From the NCBI RefSeq assembly GCF_013391085.1, contig NZ_CP058334.1:1922001-1986000 (forward strand): a stretch of DNA of 64,000 nt, written 5' to 3'. Shown piece by piece: positions 9,335-17,961 of the stretch. The DNA is from Natronomonas halophila. GTDB lineage: Archaea > Halobacteriota > Halobacteria > Halobacteriales > Haloarculaceae. The notes beneath the pieces were generated by a model that worked only from the letters and a program-made list of their open reading frames with translations, did no database searches and was not told the origin of the DNA. Position 1 is the first letter of the stretch; each line of letters starts with the position of its first letter. A program made the translations under genes and the position numbers.

Positions 9335-10696
9335 TTACAGCGAACACCCCATGTCGGGGTGGTCTTCCGGCAGCGTCGTCTCGTCGGCGGGGATGCGGGC
9401 CAGCGGTTCGCCCGGCATGATGGGTGCGTCCCAGTTGTCCTCGGTGTTCGGAACCGGGTAGGCGACGGTCATCTCCGAGCGCGCCTGGTTGTTGTATTCC
9501 TGGAAGGTGTAGGCGTCGGCACCTTTCGGCGTGTCGGCGACGGTCATCCCCGTGAGCGCGTCGGCGATGTCCGCACCGTCCGTTGACCCGCTCTCGTCGA
9601 CCGCCTGCACGATGGCGGATGCGGCGGTGAAGGTGCCCGAGGTAAAGAGGTCGGGAACGATGCCGTACGTCGAGGTGTACGCGTCGACGAAGGCGTCGTT
9701 GATGTCGTTGTCGTACTGGTTCCAGTGGTAGCGAGTCGTGAACGGCCCGAGTTTGGCGTCGCGAATCTTCTCCTCGGTCAGCGGTTCGCCGAGGACGCGC
9801 TGGGCGACGCCGCCGATGGCGTTGGTCGAGATCTGAGTTGCGAAACCGCCGAACATCCGAAGGCCGTAGCCGCCGGAGAGCCCCTCGTCGAGGAAGTTCG
9901 GCAGCGTCACGACGGTGAAGCCGCCGATGACCGCGTCGGCGCCCGCGTCGACGGCGTTCTGATAGAGGCCCGCGAACTCGTCGTGGCCGCGGGGGACGAA
10001 CCGCTCGTCGACGATTTCGATGCCCTCGGATTCGAGGACGTTCCGGTAGTTGCGGGCGACCGCACGGCCGAAGGAGTAGTCCGCGGCCATGATGAACACT
10101 TTCTCGACGTCGGTCTCCTGTGCGACGTATTTCCCGCCGGAGAGGGCGTCCATCGCCGTGTTCTCGCTGGCGCGGAAGACGAGTTCGTTACACAGTTCGC
10201 TATCGCTGGAGAGGTCCGCCGCCGCGGCGGGTCCGGCCATGTAGGGGACGTTCGCCTCCAGGACGACGGACTCGATGACGCGCCGTGCGCCGTCGGAAGA
10301 GCCGATGCCGAACAGCATGTCGACCTCCTCGTCCTGGACGAGGTCGGTCGCGACCGTCTGGGCCTGGTCGGGGCTGAACTGCGAGTCCTCGATGACCAAC
10401 TCGTAGGTCACGTCCTCGCCTTCGACCGTTTGGGTCCCGGTGGTCGAGGTGTCGATGGGGTCGCTGTCGTGTTTGTGGGCCAATCCGGAGAGAAAACCCC
10501 ACAGCGACTGCTGGCCGTAATACTGTACGTCGCCGGAAAGCGGCTGCATGACCCCGATTTTGACGGTCCCGCTGGCGCTGCCGTTGCCGTTGCCGTTACC
10601 GTTGCCGTCCCCCGTACACCCGGCTAACGCCGAGGCGCCGAGCGTTCCCGCGGCCGTCGTTTTCAGCCACTGCCGCCGCGTCTGTTTCTTTGCCAT
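9335..10696 (-). CDS. livK: Tat-exported solute-binding lipoprotein of the Liv-type importer
   Basis: 453 residues from ATG 10696; the frame also allows GTG 10711 five codons earlier. The N-terminus MAKKQTRRQWLKTT carries a twin-arginine signal and the lipobox ALAGC, followed by an Asp/Gly/Asn-rich linker and the periplasmic-binding fold (VKIGVMQPLSGDVQYYGQQS and following). It captures the substrate outside the membrane for LivHMGF. First gene of the operon. The substrate is unknown: this family includes amino acid, amide, urea and aromatic acid binders. The neighbouring acyl-CoA ligase, esterase and SDR make a carboxylate plausible, which is inference. Confidence 0.9.
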   Translation of the reverse strand: MAKKQTRRQWLKTTAAGTLGASALAGCTGDGNGNGNGNGSASGTVKIGVMQPLSGDVQYYGQQSLWGFLSGLAHKHDSDPIDTSTTGTQTVEGEDVTYELVIEDSQFSPDQAQTVATDLVQDEEVDMLFGIGSSDGARRVIESVVLEANVPYMAGPAAAADLSSDSELCNELVFRASENTAMDALSGGKYVAQETDVEKVFIMAADYSFGRAVARNYRNVLESEGIEIVDERFVPRGHDEFAGLYQNAVDAGADAVIGGFTVVTLPNFLDEGLSGGYGLRMFGGFATQISTNAIGGVAQRVLGEPLTEEKIRDAKLGPFTTRYHWNQYDNDINDAFVDAYTSTYGIVPDLFTSGTFTAASAIVQAVDESGSTDGADIADALTGMTVADTPKGADAYTFQEYNNQARSEMTVAYPVPNTEDNWDAPIMPGEPLARIPADETTLPEDHPDMGCSL

Positions 10697-10735
10697 GTTA
10701 GAATTATTCACACATGATGTAGCAAAAGGGGGGAG

Positions 10736-10748
10736 GTTAACATATCAA
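10736..10748 (-). promoter_or_regulatory. Copy 1 of a 13-bp motif, upstream of livK
   Basis: Plus-strand GTTAACATATCAA, reading TTGATATGTTAAC towards livK; 40 bp before its ATG. It fits the consensus RTTNRMATATSAA shared with 11848-11860, 14354-14366 and 14481-14493. This position is near that of a basal promoter element, so part of it may overlap the BRE/TATA region. Confidence 0.45.
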
Positions 10749-10776
10749 CTACAGCCGAATCCGGCCGCCTCGCGGC

Positions 10777-11730
10777 TCACTCCCCGCCGGGCGGGTCCGG
10801 CAGGCGGCTGGCGGCGTAGTCGATAGCTTCGCGTCCGTCGTCGATGTGTTCGTAGAGGCTCAAAAACCCGTGAATCTGGCCCTCGTAGTTGCGATGTTCG
10901 ACCGGGATGCCCGCTTCATCGAGCCGCTCGGCGTAGGCGGTTCCCTCGTCGACCAGCGGGTCGAAGCCGGCCGTGATAACCGTCGCTGGCGGCAGCCCCG
11001 AGAGGTCACGCGAACGCAAGGGGAACGCGTAGTCGTTGCCGATGTCGGCCGCCCCCGTGAGGTACTGGTCGAGATACCACTCGACGCTGTCCATCTCGAG
11101 AAAGTAGCCGGTCCCGTAGTCGTCGTAGGAGTCGAACCAGTGGACCGATGGCGGGTTGACCGAGGGGTAGATGAGCAGTTGGTGGGCGATATCGGGCCCG
11201 CTGCGGTCCCGTGCGGCGAGGGTGACGGCGGCGGTGAGGTTGCCGCCCGCGCTGTCGCCGCCGACGGCGACGCGGTCGGGGTCGCCCTGCAGGGCGGCGG
11301 CGTGGTCGGCCGCCCACGCGGTCGCGGCATAACAGTCCTCCAGCCCCGCGGGGAAGGGATGTTCCGGCGCCCGGCGGTAGCCCACCGAGACGACGACACA
11401 ATCGGCCTCGTTCGTCAGCAGACGACAGGGGCCGTCGTAGGCGTCCAGCGATCCGCGGACCCACCCGCCGCCGTGCAGGAAGACCAACACGGGGAACGGC
11501 CCCTCGCCGTCGGGCGAGTAGATGCGGAGCGGTATCGGGCCGTTCGGCCCTTGAATCTCGAGGTTCGTGACTTCGCCGACGGGGTCGGGCGTCTGGGACG
11601 CAAAGAGGTCGTCGAGCAACTGCCGGCCGGTCGCAACCGACAGCGTCGAGGAGGGTGGTGAGACACCGGCTTCGAGTTCCTCCAGCAGCGCCCGCGCCTG
11701 TTCGTCGAGGTCAGGGTGGCGGTCGGTCAT
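10777..11730 (-). CDS. Alpha/beta-hydrolase esterase of the hormone-sensitive lipase family
   Basis: 317 residues. Shows the oxyanion-hole motif HGGGW (about residue 90) and the nucleophile elbow GDSAGGN with catalytic Ser (about 158-164), with acidic and His partners expected near DPLVDEG and QIHGF at the C-terminal side. Such enzymes cleave short-chain carboxyl esters; no signal peptide is present, so it acts in the cytoplasm. It lies upstream of and codirectional with livK, 80 bp away, with copy 1 of the shared motif between them. Confidence 0.88.
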   Translation of the reverse strand: MTDRHPDLDEQARALLEELEAGVSPPSSTLSVATGRQLLDDLFASQTPDPVGEVTNLEIQGPNGPIPLRIYSPDGEGPFPVLVFLHGGGWVRGSLDAYDGPCRLLTNEADCVVVSVGYRRAPEHPFPAGLEDCYAATAWAADHAAALQGDPDRVAVGGDSAGGNLTAAVTLAARDRSGPDIAHQLLIYPSVNPPSVHWFDSYDDYGTGYFLEMDSVEWYLDQYLTGAADIGNDYAFPLRSRDLSGLPPATVITAGFDPLVDEGTAYAERLDEAGIPVEHRNYEGQIHGFLSLYEHIDDGREAIDYAASRLPDPPGGE

Positions 11731-11847
11731 CGACTGCCTCCGTAGGCGAGGAGCCGGCAGCCCCGCGAGGACGGTACATGGCCGAACCTATCTGTGTTTC
11801 GTGGTAGCATGACACGACATATGTGATACCGGCATCAAAAACGAGGG

Positions 11848-11860
11848 GTTGGCATATGAA
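11848..11860 (-). promoter_or_regulatory. Copy 2 of the 13-bp motif, between the regulator and the esterase
   Basis: Plus-strand GTTGGCATATGAA, 118 bp before the esterase ATG on the minus strand and 38 bp past the regulator stop. Matches the RTTNRMATATSAA consensus at every position. Confidence 0.45.
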
Positions 11861-11897
11861 CGGTGGGCGGTCGTCGTGGCTGTTCGGTGGGCCCCGG

Positions 11898-12608
11898 CTA
11901 TGGCATCTCGTCGACGTGTTCGAGTGCCTCGACCAGTCCCCGGAGGACCTTCTTCTCGCCGCGGCGCATGTTCTTGGAGACGGCGGTCGTCGAGACGTCG
12001 AACTCGTCGGCCAGCGTCGAGAGGGTGGCGTCCCGGGGCGTCTCGAAGTAGCCGGCGTCGGCCGCACGCCGGACGGTCTTCTCTTCGACCTTCGAGAGCG
12101 AGCGGGCGGCATCCAGCAGGGCGGTCGCCGCGTCGGCGTTGTGCATCACGTCGAACAACTGGTCGAGTTCGAGGTCGCGGCGTTGTTCGACCTGAAAGTC
12201 GTTGTTCTTGTCGAGGGCGTACAGCGTCTCGTCGGCGGTACCGCCGTCGTCGAAGCCGACCTGCCATAGCTCCTCGCCGTCGCGGATATGGAACGGCCCG
12301 GTGATGTAGCCGCCCTTCTCGTGGATCGTCTCCATGGCGTCGGTCTGCTCGATAACCGTCCGGATAACGGCGGTATCACCTTTCCGAGTGAACAGCCGGT
12401 AGTCGGACATGTTCTCGTGGGCGCGCAGCGCCGACAGGCCGTTGTCGAGTGCCCCCCTGTCTGCCCCCTCGACGAAGAGTCTGGTCTCCAGTTCCTCGGC
12501 GGCCGCATCGAGTTGCCAGTGCATCGTCGAGAACGTCACCTCGTGGTCAACGGTCGTGTCGATGAATGGGCAGTCGTACTGCTCCATCTCCATGGTGACG
12601 TCTAACAT
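11898..12608 (-). CDS. HTH_10 (bacterio-opsin activator-type) transcription regulator
   Basis: 236 residues from ATG 12608; a GTG 16 codons upstream is less likely. The C-terminus (about residues 175-236) is the HTH_10 DNA-binding domain with helices around ALSTLADEFDVSTTAVSKNMRRGEKKVL. The N-terminal 150 residues form the small sensor-like domain found in this haloarchaeal family (CPFIDTTVDHEVTFS and following). It lies just downstream of the acyl-CoA ligase on the same strand. The recurrence of one 13-bp motif in the surrounding promoters makes it a candidate local regulator; that link is inferred. Confidence 0.8.
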   Translation of the reverse strand: MLDVTMEMEQYDCPFIDTTVDHEVTFSTMHWQLDAAAEELETRLFVEGADRGALDNGLSALRAHENMSDYRLFTRKGDTAVIRTVIEQTDAMETIHEKGGYITGPFHIRDGEELWQVGFDDGGTADETLYALDKNNDFQVEQRRDLELDQLFDVMHNADAATALLDAARSLSKVEEKTVRRAADAGYFETPRDATLSTLADEFDVSTTAVSKNMRRGEKKVLRGLVEALEHVDEMP

Positions 12609-12652
12609 GGTCTTGTCCTTTCGAGGCCACGTATATAACGGTTCTCCACGAT

Positions 12653-14218
12653 TCACCCACCTCCAGTCGGTCCGAACCGTTCTTTGACAGCCACACGGTC
12701 GATTTTTCCGGTTCCGGAGTCGGGCAGGCTGTCGACCACCGTCAGCGCGACGGGGACGGCGAAGTCGGCGACCCGCGGTTCGAGGAACGATTCGAGGTCG
12801 GCAAGCGTCAGCGAGTCGTCGGCGACGACGACGGCTTTCGGCACCGCGCCGAGGCGGTCGTGGGGGATGCCGAAGACGACCGCCGCCTCGACGTCAGGGT
12901 GTTCGACGATGGCGCTTTCGACGCGCTGGGGGTAGACGTTCTCGCCCGCCGTGACGAACATGTCGTCGATGCGGCCCTCGATGTGGACGTAGCCGTCCGA
13001 ATCGACGCGAGCGAGGTCGCCGGTCGAGACCCAGCCGTTGAAGGTCCGCTCGTCGGCGTCGCCCCAGTAGCCGGCCGCGGCGGCGGGCCCCGCGAGTTCG
13101 AGTTCGCCCACCTCGTCGCGGGCGACGGGGTCGCCCGCTTCGCCGACCAGCCGGAAATCGACGCACATCGCGGGTACGCCGACGCTGCCGACCTTTTCTG
13201 GCGGGGCATCCTCGGGCATCGCGAAGTTGTTCGGTCCGAATTCGGTGAGGCCGTACCCCTGCGAGAAGTCGACGCCCCGCTCGCGCCACGCCTCGATGAC
13301 GGGCTCGCGAGATGGGCCGCCGCCGCTCTTGACGAACCGCAACGACGAGAGGTCCGTCGCCGCCCACACATCGTGGCGGGCCATCTCGGCGAGTGCGGTC
13401 GGCGTCCCGACCAGTACCGTCGCCGCCTCGCGTTCGATATCCGCCAGCACGCGCTCGGGATGGGCCTCCCGCCGGAGCAGCACTCGCGCGCCCATGCCGA
13501 AGAAGGGCAGCGTCAGGATGTTCCAGCCGCCGGTGTGGAACATCGGGAAAACCAGCGGCGTCACGTCGTCGGGACGAATCCCCCACGAGGTAATCGTCGA
13601 GAAGGCGTTCCAGTAGATGCTGCCGTGGGTGAGGACCGTCTCCTTCGGCGTTCCCGTCGACCCGCCGGTATGCAAGAGGAGGTGCGGGTCCGACAGCGCC
13701 GTCTCGACGGCGTCGAACGTCGGGTCGTACCGGTCGATGCCAAGCGGGTCGTAGCGGTGGTCGTCGTCGGTCGGCAGCGACCGGACGGTGGGGTCAGCGT
13801 CGCTCAGGTCGAGAGCGTCGATGAGTTCGGCTTCGAAGGGCGTTTCGACGACGACGACCGACGGCTCGATGTCGGCGACGACGGCCGCGAGGTCGCGCTC
13901 GGCGAGGCGGTGTGACAGCGGCGCGAGCAACCCCCCCGTCTTGGCCGTGGCGAAAAAGAGGTCGACCAGTTCGACCCGGTTCCGCGAGAGGACGGCCACC
14001 CGGTCGCCCGACCCGACACCCAGCCCCCGGAGCGCGCGTGCGGTGCGGTTCGCCCGCTCGTCGAGGTCAGCGTAGGTGTAGGCCGCGTTGTCGGCGGGTT
14101 CCTCGACGGCGACGCGGTTCGGCGTGAGTCGCGCCCGTCGCTGGCTCCACGCGCCGACCCACTCGTAGGGCCGGTCGTCGTGGGTATGCGGGGACGCGTC
14201 CGGCTGGCCTCCGAGCAT
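12653..14218 (-). CDS. Acyl-CoA ligase (AMP-forming), first of three
   Basis: 521 residues from ATG 14218. Activates a carboxylic acid to its acyl-CoA via an acyl-adenylate. Visible family motifs are the P-loop HTGGSTGTPKETVLTHGS (about residues 165-182), the YGLTE-type motif (GYGLTEFGPNN), the STGDL Asp (WVSTGDLARVDSDGY) and the C-terminal GTGKIDR lysine. The frame runs open to 14326 but nothing recognisable lies before MLGGQPDASPHTH. Substrate class cannot be read from the sequence. 44 bp upstream of, and codirectional with, the HTH_10 regulator. Confidence 0.9.
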   Translation of the reverse strand: MLGGQPDASPHTHDDRPYEWVGAWSQRRARLTPNRVAVEEPADNAAYTYADLDERANRTARALRGLGVGSGDRVAVLSRNRVELVDLFFATAKTGGLLAPLSHRLAERDLAAVVADIEPSVVVVETPFEAELIDALDLSDADPTVRSLPTDDDHRYDPLGIDRYDPTFDAVETALSDPHLLLHTGGSTGTPKETVLTHGSIYWNAFSTITSWGIRPDDVTPLVFPMFHTGGWNILTLPFFGMGARVLLRREAHPERVLADIEREAATVLVGTPTALAEMARHDVWAATDLSSLRFVKSGGGPSREPVIEAWRERGVDFSQGYGLTEFGPNNFAMPEDAPPEKVGSVGVPAMCVDFRLVGEAGDPVARDEVGELELAGPAAAAGYWGDADERTFNGWVSTGDLARVDSDGYVHIEGRIDDMFVTAGENVYPQRVESAIVEHPDVEAAVVFGIPHDRLGAVPKAVVVADDSLTLADLESFLEPRVADFAVPVALTVVDSLPDSGTGKIDRVAVKERFGPTGGG

Positions 14219-14353
14219 CACGTTTCGGCTCGGATATCGAGCCTCGGTTGGACGGACCGTCCCCCGAGGCGTTGGCGCGGGGCGGCCAGCCGTCGACTGT
14301 ACAGAACTCGTGTCATACCCTACCACAGCTACTCACCCACTATCAAACCGGAG

Positions 14354-14366
14354 ATTCACATATCAA
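14354..14366 (-). promoter_or_regulatory. Copy 3 of the 13-bp motif, ligase side
   Basis: Plus-strand ATTCACATATCAA; differs from copy 1 at three of 13 positions and fits RTTNRMATATSAA. Confidence 0.4.
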
Positions 14367-14480
14367 CCCCGTCGTTACCGTAGAGGTACGCCATACCGCG
14401 TTTTAGGTGAACGTCGATTTCGGGGACAGGCGTTCAGTCCTCGGGTTCCGACGGTTTCGGCCCCGCCGACGCGGGCCGAC

Positions 14481-14493
14481 GTTAGAATATGAA
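14481..14493 (+). promoter_or_regulatory. Copy 4 of the 13-bp motif, SDR side
   Basis: Plus-strand GTTAGAATATGAA, 39 bp before the SDR start, nearly the same spacing as copy 1 has to livK. Confidence 0.4.
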
Positions 14494-14531
14494 CCTCGGT
14501 TTCCATATCGGTCGCTAGCCGATACTGTGGT

Positions 14532-15407
14532 ATGAGTTCGCAACCGGGCTCGGATAGCGACTCCCTGTCGCCGCCGCCCATCACGAAAGAGCGGGTTCTC
14601 ACGCTCGATGACCCGCGATTTTCGACGGAGAACGTCGCCGTCGTCACCGGCGCGGCCTCGGGTATCGGCCGGGCGACGGCCATCGCGCTGGCGGTCAATG
14701 GCCTGACCGTTGTCGGCCTCGATATCGACGAGAGCGGCCTCGACGAAACCATCGAGACGGTCGACTCGCTTGACGCCGAGGGCCGGCTGGTCGCCGCGCC
14801 CGCCGACCTGACCGACGACGAGGAAACCGAGGCGGCCATCGAGGCCGCTGCCGAGGAGGGGTCGATTCGATATCTCGCCAACATCGCCGGAATGCAGCAT
14901 ATCGCGTCCATCCCCGACTTCCCGATGGACACCTACGACCGGTTGACCGACGTGATGCTCCGGGCACCGTTCCTGCTGTCGAAACTCGTGATGCCGCATA
15001 TCCGGGCGACCGACGACGGCGTCGGCGCCATCGGCAACATGTCGTCGATTCACGGCCGCTATGCCACCCGCGACAAGGCGACCTACATCACCGCGAAACA
15101 CGGTCTCAACGGCCTGACGCGGTCGATTGCTGCCGAGGGCGAAGGCACGCTCCGCGGCTATTCGGTCAGCGTCGGCTACGTGTTGACGCCGTTGATGGCC
15201 AACCAGATCGAAGACACCACCGAGGAGCGGGGAATCAGCGAGGACGAAGTCATCGAGGACGTGATGCTCGGGCAGGCACGTACGAAGGAGTTGATGTTGC
15301 CGGTCGAGGTTGCGAACCTCTTCGTGCTCGGCTTCTCGTCGCACGCGAAACACCTCAACGGCGGCGACCTGCTGTTCGACGGCGGCTACACGCTCACCTA
15401 CGAGTGA
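14532..15407 (+). CDS. Short-chain dehydrogenase, 3-hydroxybutyrate dehydrogenase-like
   Basis: 291 residues. NAD(P)-dependent oxidoreductase with the cofactor loop TGAASGIGRA (about residues 40-49) and the catalytic YxxxK within YITAKHG (about 177-183), plus Ser in NMSSIHG. The C-terminal half (TPLMANQIEDTTEERGISEDEV) is characteristic of 3-hydroxybutyrate dehydrogenases, which interconvert acetoacetate and 3-hydroxybutyrate. A 30-residue polar N-terminal extension precedes the fold. It shares the intergenic motif with the divergent acyl-CoA ligase, suggesting a joint role in acyl or hydroxyacyl use. Confidence 0.85.
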   Translation: MSSQPGSDSDSLSPPPITKERVLTLDDPRFSTENVAVVTGAASGIGRATAIALAVNGLTVVGLDIDESGLDETIETVDSLDAEGRLVAAPADLTDDEETEAAIEAAAEEGSIRYLANIAGMQHIASIPDFPMDTYDRLTDVMLRAPFLLSKLVMPHIRATDDGVGAIGNMSSIHGRYATRDKATYITAKHGLNGLTRSIAAEGEGTLRGYSVSVGYVLTPLMANQIEDTTEERGISEDEVIEDVMLGQARTKELMLPVEVANLFVLGFSSHAKHLNGGDLLFDGGYTLTYE

Positions 15408-15438
15408 AACCTGTCGCCCGCTGAAAACGAGCCGGTGA

Positions 15439-15594
15439 CTACAACGACGTGCTGACGCCGACCACCGTCTCCTCGCTTTCGGTCCCGGGGACGCTCAGCC
15501 ACTCCTCGCCGTCGACGGCGCTGGCCTGCAGCGGCCCGAGCGTGTAGCGGCCGGTCGCCGCCTTCAGGACCGACCGGCGTGTCTCCGTCCGCGT
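15439..15594 (-). pseudogene. Remnant of a Tat-signal protein
   Basis: On the minus strand an open stretch reads TETRRSVLKAATGRYTLGP and ends at TAG 15439 after about 50 codons. RRSVLKAATG is a typical haloarchaeal twin-arginine signal start, and the C-terminal part is acidic and halophile-like. No ATG or GTG precedes it in frame and the hydrophobic part of the signal is missing, so an internally deleted, start-less remnant is the best reading. A chance open frame cannot be excluded. Confidence 0.3.
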
Positions 15595-15711
15595 GGTTCG
15601 TTCGTCTCTCTCCGTACCGGTATATAGCCCTCTGTGGCCATCACCCCGGTACGTTCAGGTGGGGACGCGGACGGAGGGATACAGCCGGCGACGTACCGTG
15701 TGATACCCCTA

Positions 15712-15718
15712 TTATAAA
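15712..15718 (+). promoter_or_regulatory. TATA element of the pst operon
   Basis: TTATAAA lies 34-40 bp before the pstS ATG, in a short A+T-rich patch within G+C-rich DNA. With the usual 25-27 bp to the transcription start, the mRNA would have a leader of about ten bases. Confidence 0.55.
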
Positions 15719-15751
15719 CCGGTTTAGTAACCCTCGGGGACCAATCAGGTG

Positions 15752-16816
15752 ATGACGCAGGAGAACTCGCGTCTCGACGGGGTATCGCGGCGACAGGTGA
15801 TTCTCGGTACCGGTGCGGTCGGGGCGGCCTCGATGGCCGGCTGTCTCGGCAACGTCACCGGGAGCAACGAGGGGGGTTCAGAGCCGCTTACCGCCGACGG
15901 CTCCTCGACGGTCTATCCCATCACGAGTCGAGCGGGCTCGCTGTGGAACGGTAACGCGCCCGCGGACGACAAGGAGTACTGGGGCCCCGGACAGTACGAT
16001 ATTGACACCGACAAGAACATGGCCGACTACTGGGCCGGCCTCTACGGCTTCGAACCCAGCGGCGAGGAGGGCACGCCGCCGTTCTTCGTCAGCGTCGGCC
16101 TCAACCACACCGGCGTCGGCCTCGAAAAACTCGAACGCGGACAGGTCGACATCGGCGACGCCAGCGCGCCGGTCAGCGCGGAGTTCCCCGACCGGCCGGC
16201 ATCCGAACTCGAACCCTTCACGGACCACGTCGTCGCCATCGACGCCCAGCCCATCATCGTCAGTTCCGAACTGTACGAAGCGGGGGTCACCGAACTGACC
16301 CTCGCGGACGTTCAGGACATCTATCGCGGCAACGTCGAAAACTGGTCGGAACTCGGCGGGCCGGACAAGGAGATTCAGGCCGTCGGCCGCGCGGTCGGCT
16401 CCGGGACCGACACCTCGTTCCGCGCGAACGTCCTCGGCGACCCCGACGCCGAGATGCCCGGCGTCGACACCCGGAAGGGCCAAAACCAGCAGGTCAAGAC
16501 GCTCGTCGACAACTCCGACAACGCTATCGCCTACATCGCCCTGGCGTTCGTCGACGACGCGACGCCCGCCATCGACCTCGAAATCGACGGCCAACTCTAC
16601 GAGTATCCCGACGACTTCGGGACGCTCGATTACCCGCTGTCGCGGGCGCTGCACTGCTATACGTGGGAAGGAACCTCCGACAAGGAGGCGGCCTTTATCC
16701 GGATGATTCTCAGCGACTACGGCCAGCAGATGTTCGTCGAAACCAACGACTACCTGCCGCTGAACGACGACCGCCGGCAGGAGGAAATCGACAAACTGCC
16801 CGAGCCGTCGAACTGA
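15752..16816 (+). CDS. pstS: Phosphate-binding lipoprotein PstS
   Basis: 354 residues from ATG 15752 (a GTG directly precedes it). Twin-arginine signal SRRQVILGTG and lipobox SMAGC; mature protein with the PstS phosphate-loop segments LTADGSSTVYPIT (about residue 46) and GRAVGSGTDTSFR (about 215). Binds phosphate outside the cell and delivers it to PstCA. First gene of a tight operon with its own TATA box; low-phosphate induction is expected from family knowledge. Confidence 0.95.
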   Translation: MTQENSRLDGVSRRQVILGTGAVGAASMAGCLGNVTGSNEGGSEPLTADGSSTVYPITSRAGSLWNGNAPADDKEYWGPGQYDIDTDKNMADYWAGLYGFEPSGEEGTPPFFVSVGLNHTGVGLEKLERGQVDIGDASAPVSAEFPDRPASELEPFTDHVVAIDAQPIIVSSELYEAGVTELTLADVQDIYRGNVENWSELGGPDKEIQAVGRAVGSGTDTSFRANVLGDPDAEMPGVDTRKGQNQQVKTLVDNSDNAIAYIALAFVDDATPAIDLEIDGQLYEYPDDFGTLDYPLSRALHCYTWEGTSDKEAAFIRMILSDYGQQMFVETNDYLPLNDDRRQEEIDKLPEPSN

Positions 16817-16851
16817 GCCGCTGACTGCGAATATTTTACGAGACTCACTCC

Positions 16852-17961
16852 ATGCTCGGCTCTTCATCCCTCGAAGCGATTCCGCGACTCGACCGTCGGA
16901 CCGACCTCTCCCGGGAGGCCGCGGCGATGCTCGCCGTGCTGTCGGTCAGTCTGCTCGGAACGTTCGTCCTGTTCCTGCTGAACGACCTGCTGGCCGTGGT
17001 GCCGCTCGTCGCGTTCCTCGCGGCGGTCGGCTACGGATGGGTCACCCAGCAGGACGTGACCGCCCGCGTGCTGTCGCTTATCGCCACCGCCTCGACGATA
17101 GCGATTCTCGGCCTCATCACGGTGTTCATCTTCTATCGGGCGGTGCCCGCCTTCCGGCTGATGGGCGCCCGCCTGTTCGGCTTCACCGACCCCGTGACGG
17201 TCTTGGGCGTCTCGCTGCCGGCCGTCGAGACGTTCTGGAGCACCGGGTCGAACACCTACTCGCTGGTGCCGATGATCTGGGGCACGCTCGTGACCACCGC
17301 CATCGCGATGGTCATCGCGGGGCCGCTCGGTATCGCGGGGGCGCTCTTTCTCGCTGAAATCGCGCCGCCGATGGTCCGGGAGGTGGTCAAGCCGGGCGTG
17401 GAGATTCTGGCCGGCATTCCCTCCATCGTCTACGGCTATCTCGGCTTCGTGACGCTGAACACCTTCCTCTTCGAGCACCTGCGGATGTCGAACCTCGGGA
17501 GCCTCTTTCTGGTCGGCCTGGTTATCGGGCTGATGGCGCTGCCGACGGTCGTTTCGGTCGCCGACGACGCGCTCACGAGCGTGCCGGCCAGCATGCGTGA
17601 CGGGTCGGCCGCGATGGGCGCAACCGAGTGGCAGACGACGAAGAGCATCACGCTCCCGGCGGCGCTGTCGGGCGTTTCCGCCGCCGTACTGCTCGGCATC
17701 GGCCGGGCCATCGGCGAGACGATGGCCGCGACGGTCATCATCGGCCACAGCCAGCAACTCCCGCAACCGCTGGCCGACGTCTTCGCGAGCACCGAGACGC
17801 TGACGAGCCTCATCGCCAGCCAGTACGGCAACGCCGACGGTGGCCACATGAGCGCGCTGTTCGCGGCCGGTGTCGTCCTCTTCGTCACCGTGCTGGTGTT
17901 GAGCATCGGCGCCCGACGCGTCGAACTTCGGATGGAGCGGAAACTCGGGGGTGAGCCATGA
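16852..17961 (+). CDS. pstC: Phosphate ABC permease PstC
   Basis: 369 residues, starting 35 bp after pstS. About eight hydrophobic segments; the permease domain has the ATPase-contact loop DGSAAMGATEWQTTKSITLP (about residues 248-267) and FLAEIAPPMVREVVKPGVE. The N-terminal 100 residues add two to three helices. The last four bases overlap pstA (ATGA). Confidence 0.93.
   Translation: MLGSSSLEAIPRLDRRTDLSREAAAMLAVLSVSLLGTFVLFLLNDLLAVVPLVAFLAAVGYGWVTQQDVTARVLSLIATASTIAILGLITVFIFYRAVPAFRLMGARLFGFTDPVTVLGVSLPAVETFWSTGSNTYSLVPMIWGTLVTTAIAMVIAGPLGIAGALFLAEIAPPMVREVVKPGVEILAGIPSIVYGYLGFVTLNTFLFEHLRMSNLGSLFLVGLVIGLMALPTVVSVADDALTSVPASMRDGSAAMGATEWQTTKSITLPAALSGVSAAVLLGIGRAIGETMAATVIIGHSQQLPQPLADVFASTETLTSLIASQYGNADGGHMSALFAAGVVLFVTVLVLSIGARRVELRMERKLGGEP

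Larger units (their letters stand above)
14219..14531. other. Divergent promoter region between the acyl-CoA ligase and the SDR
   Basis: No gene. It holds two of the four copies of the shared 13-bp motif, one 137 bp before the ligase start and one 39 bp before the SDR start. The centre is G+C-rich with A+T patches only around the motifs. Confidence 0.5.

Noticed and set aside
5781-9586. Long plus-strand frames opposite the liv operon
   Set aside because: Antisense mirror of G+C-rich coding sequence; the minus-strand ABC transporter genes are certain.
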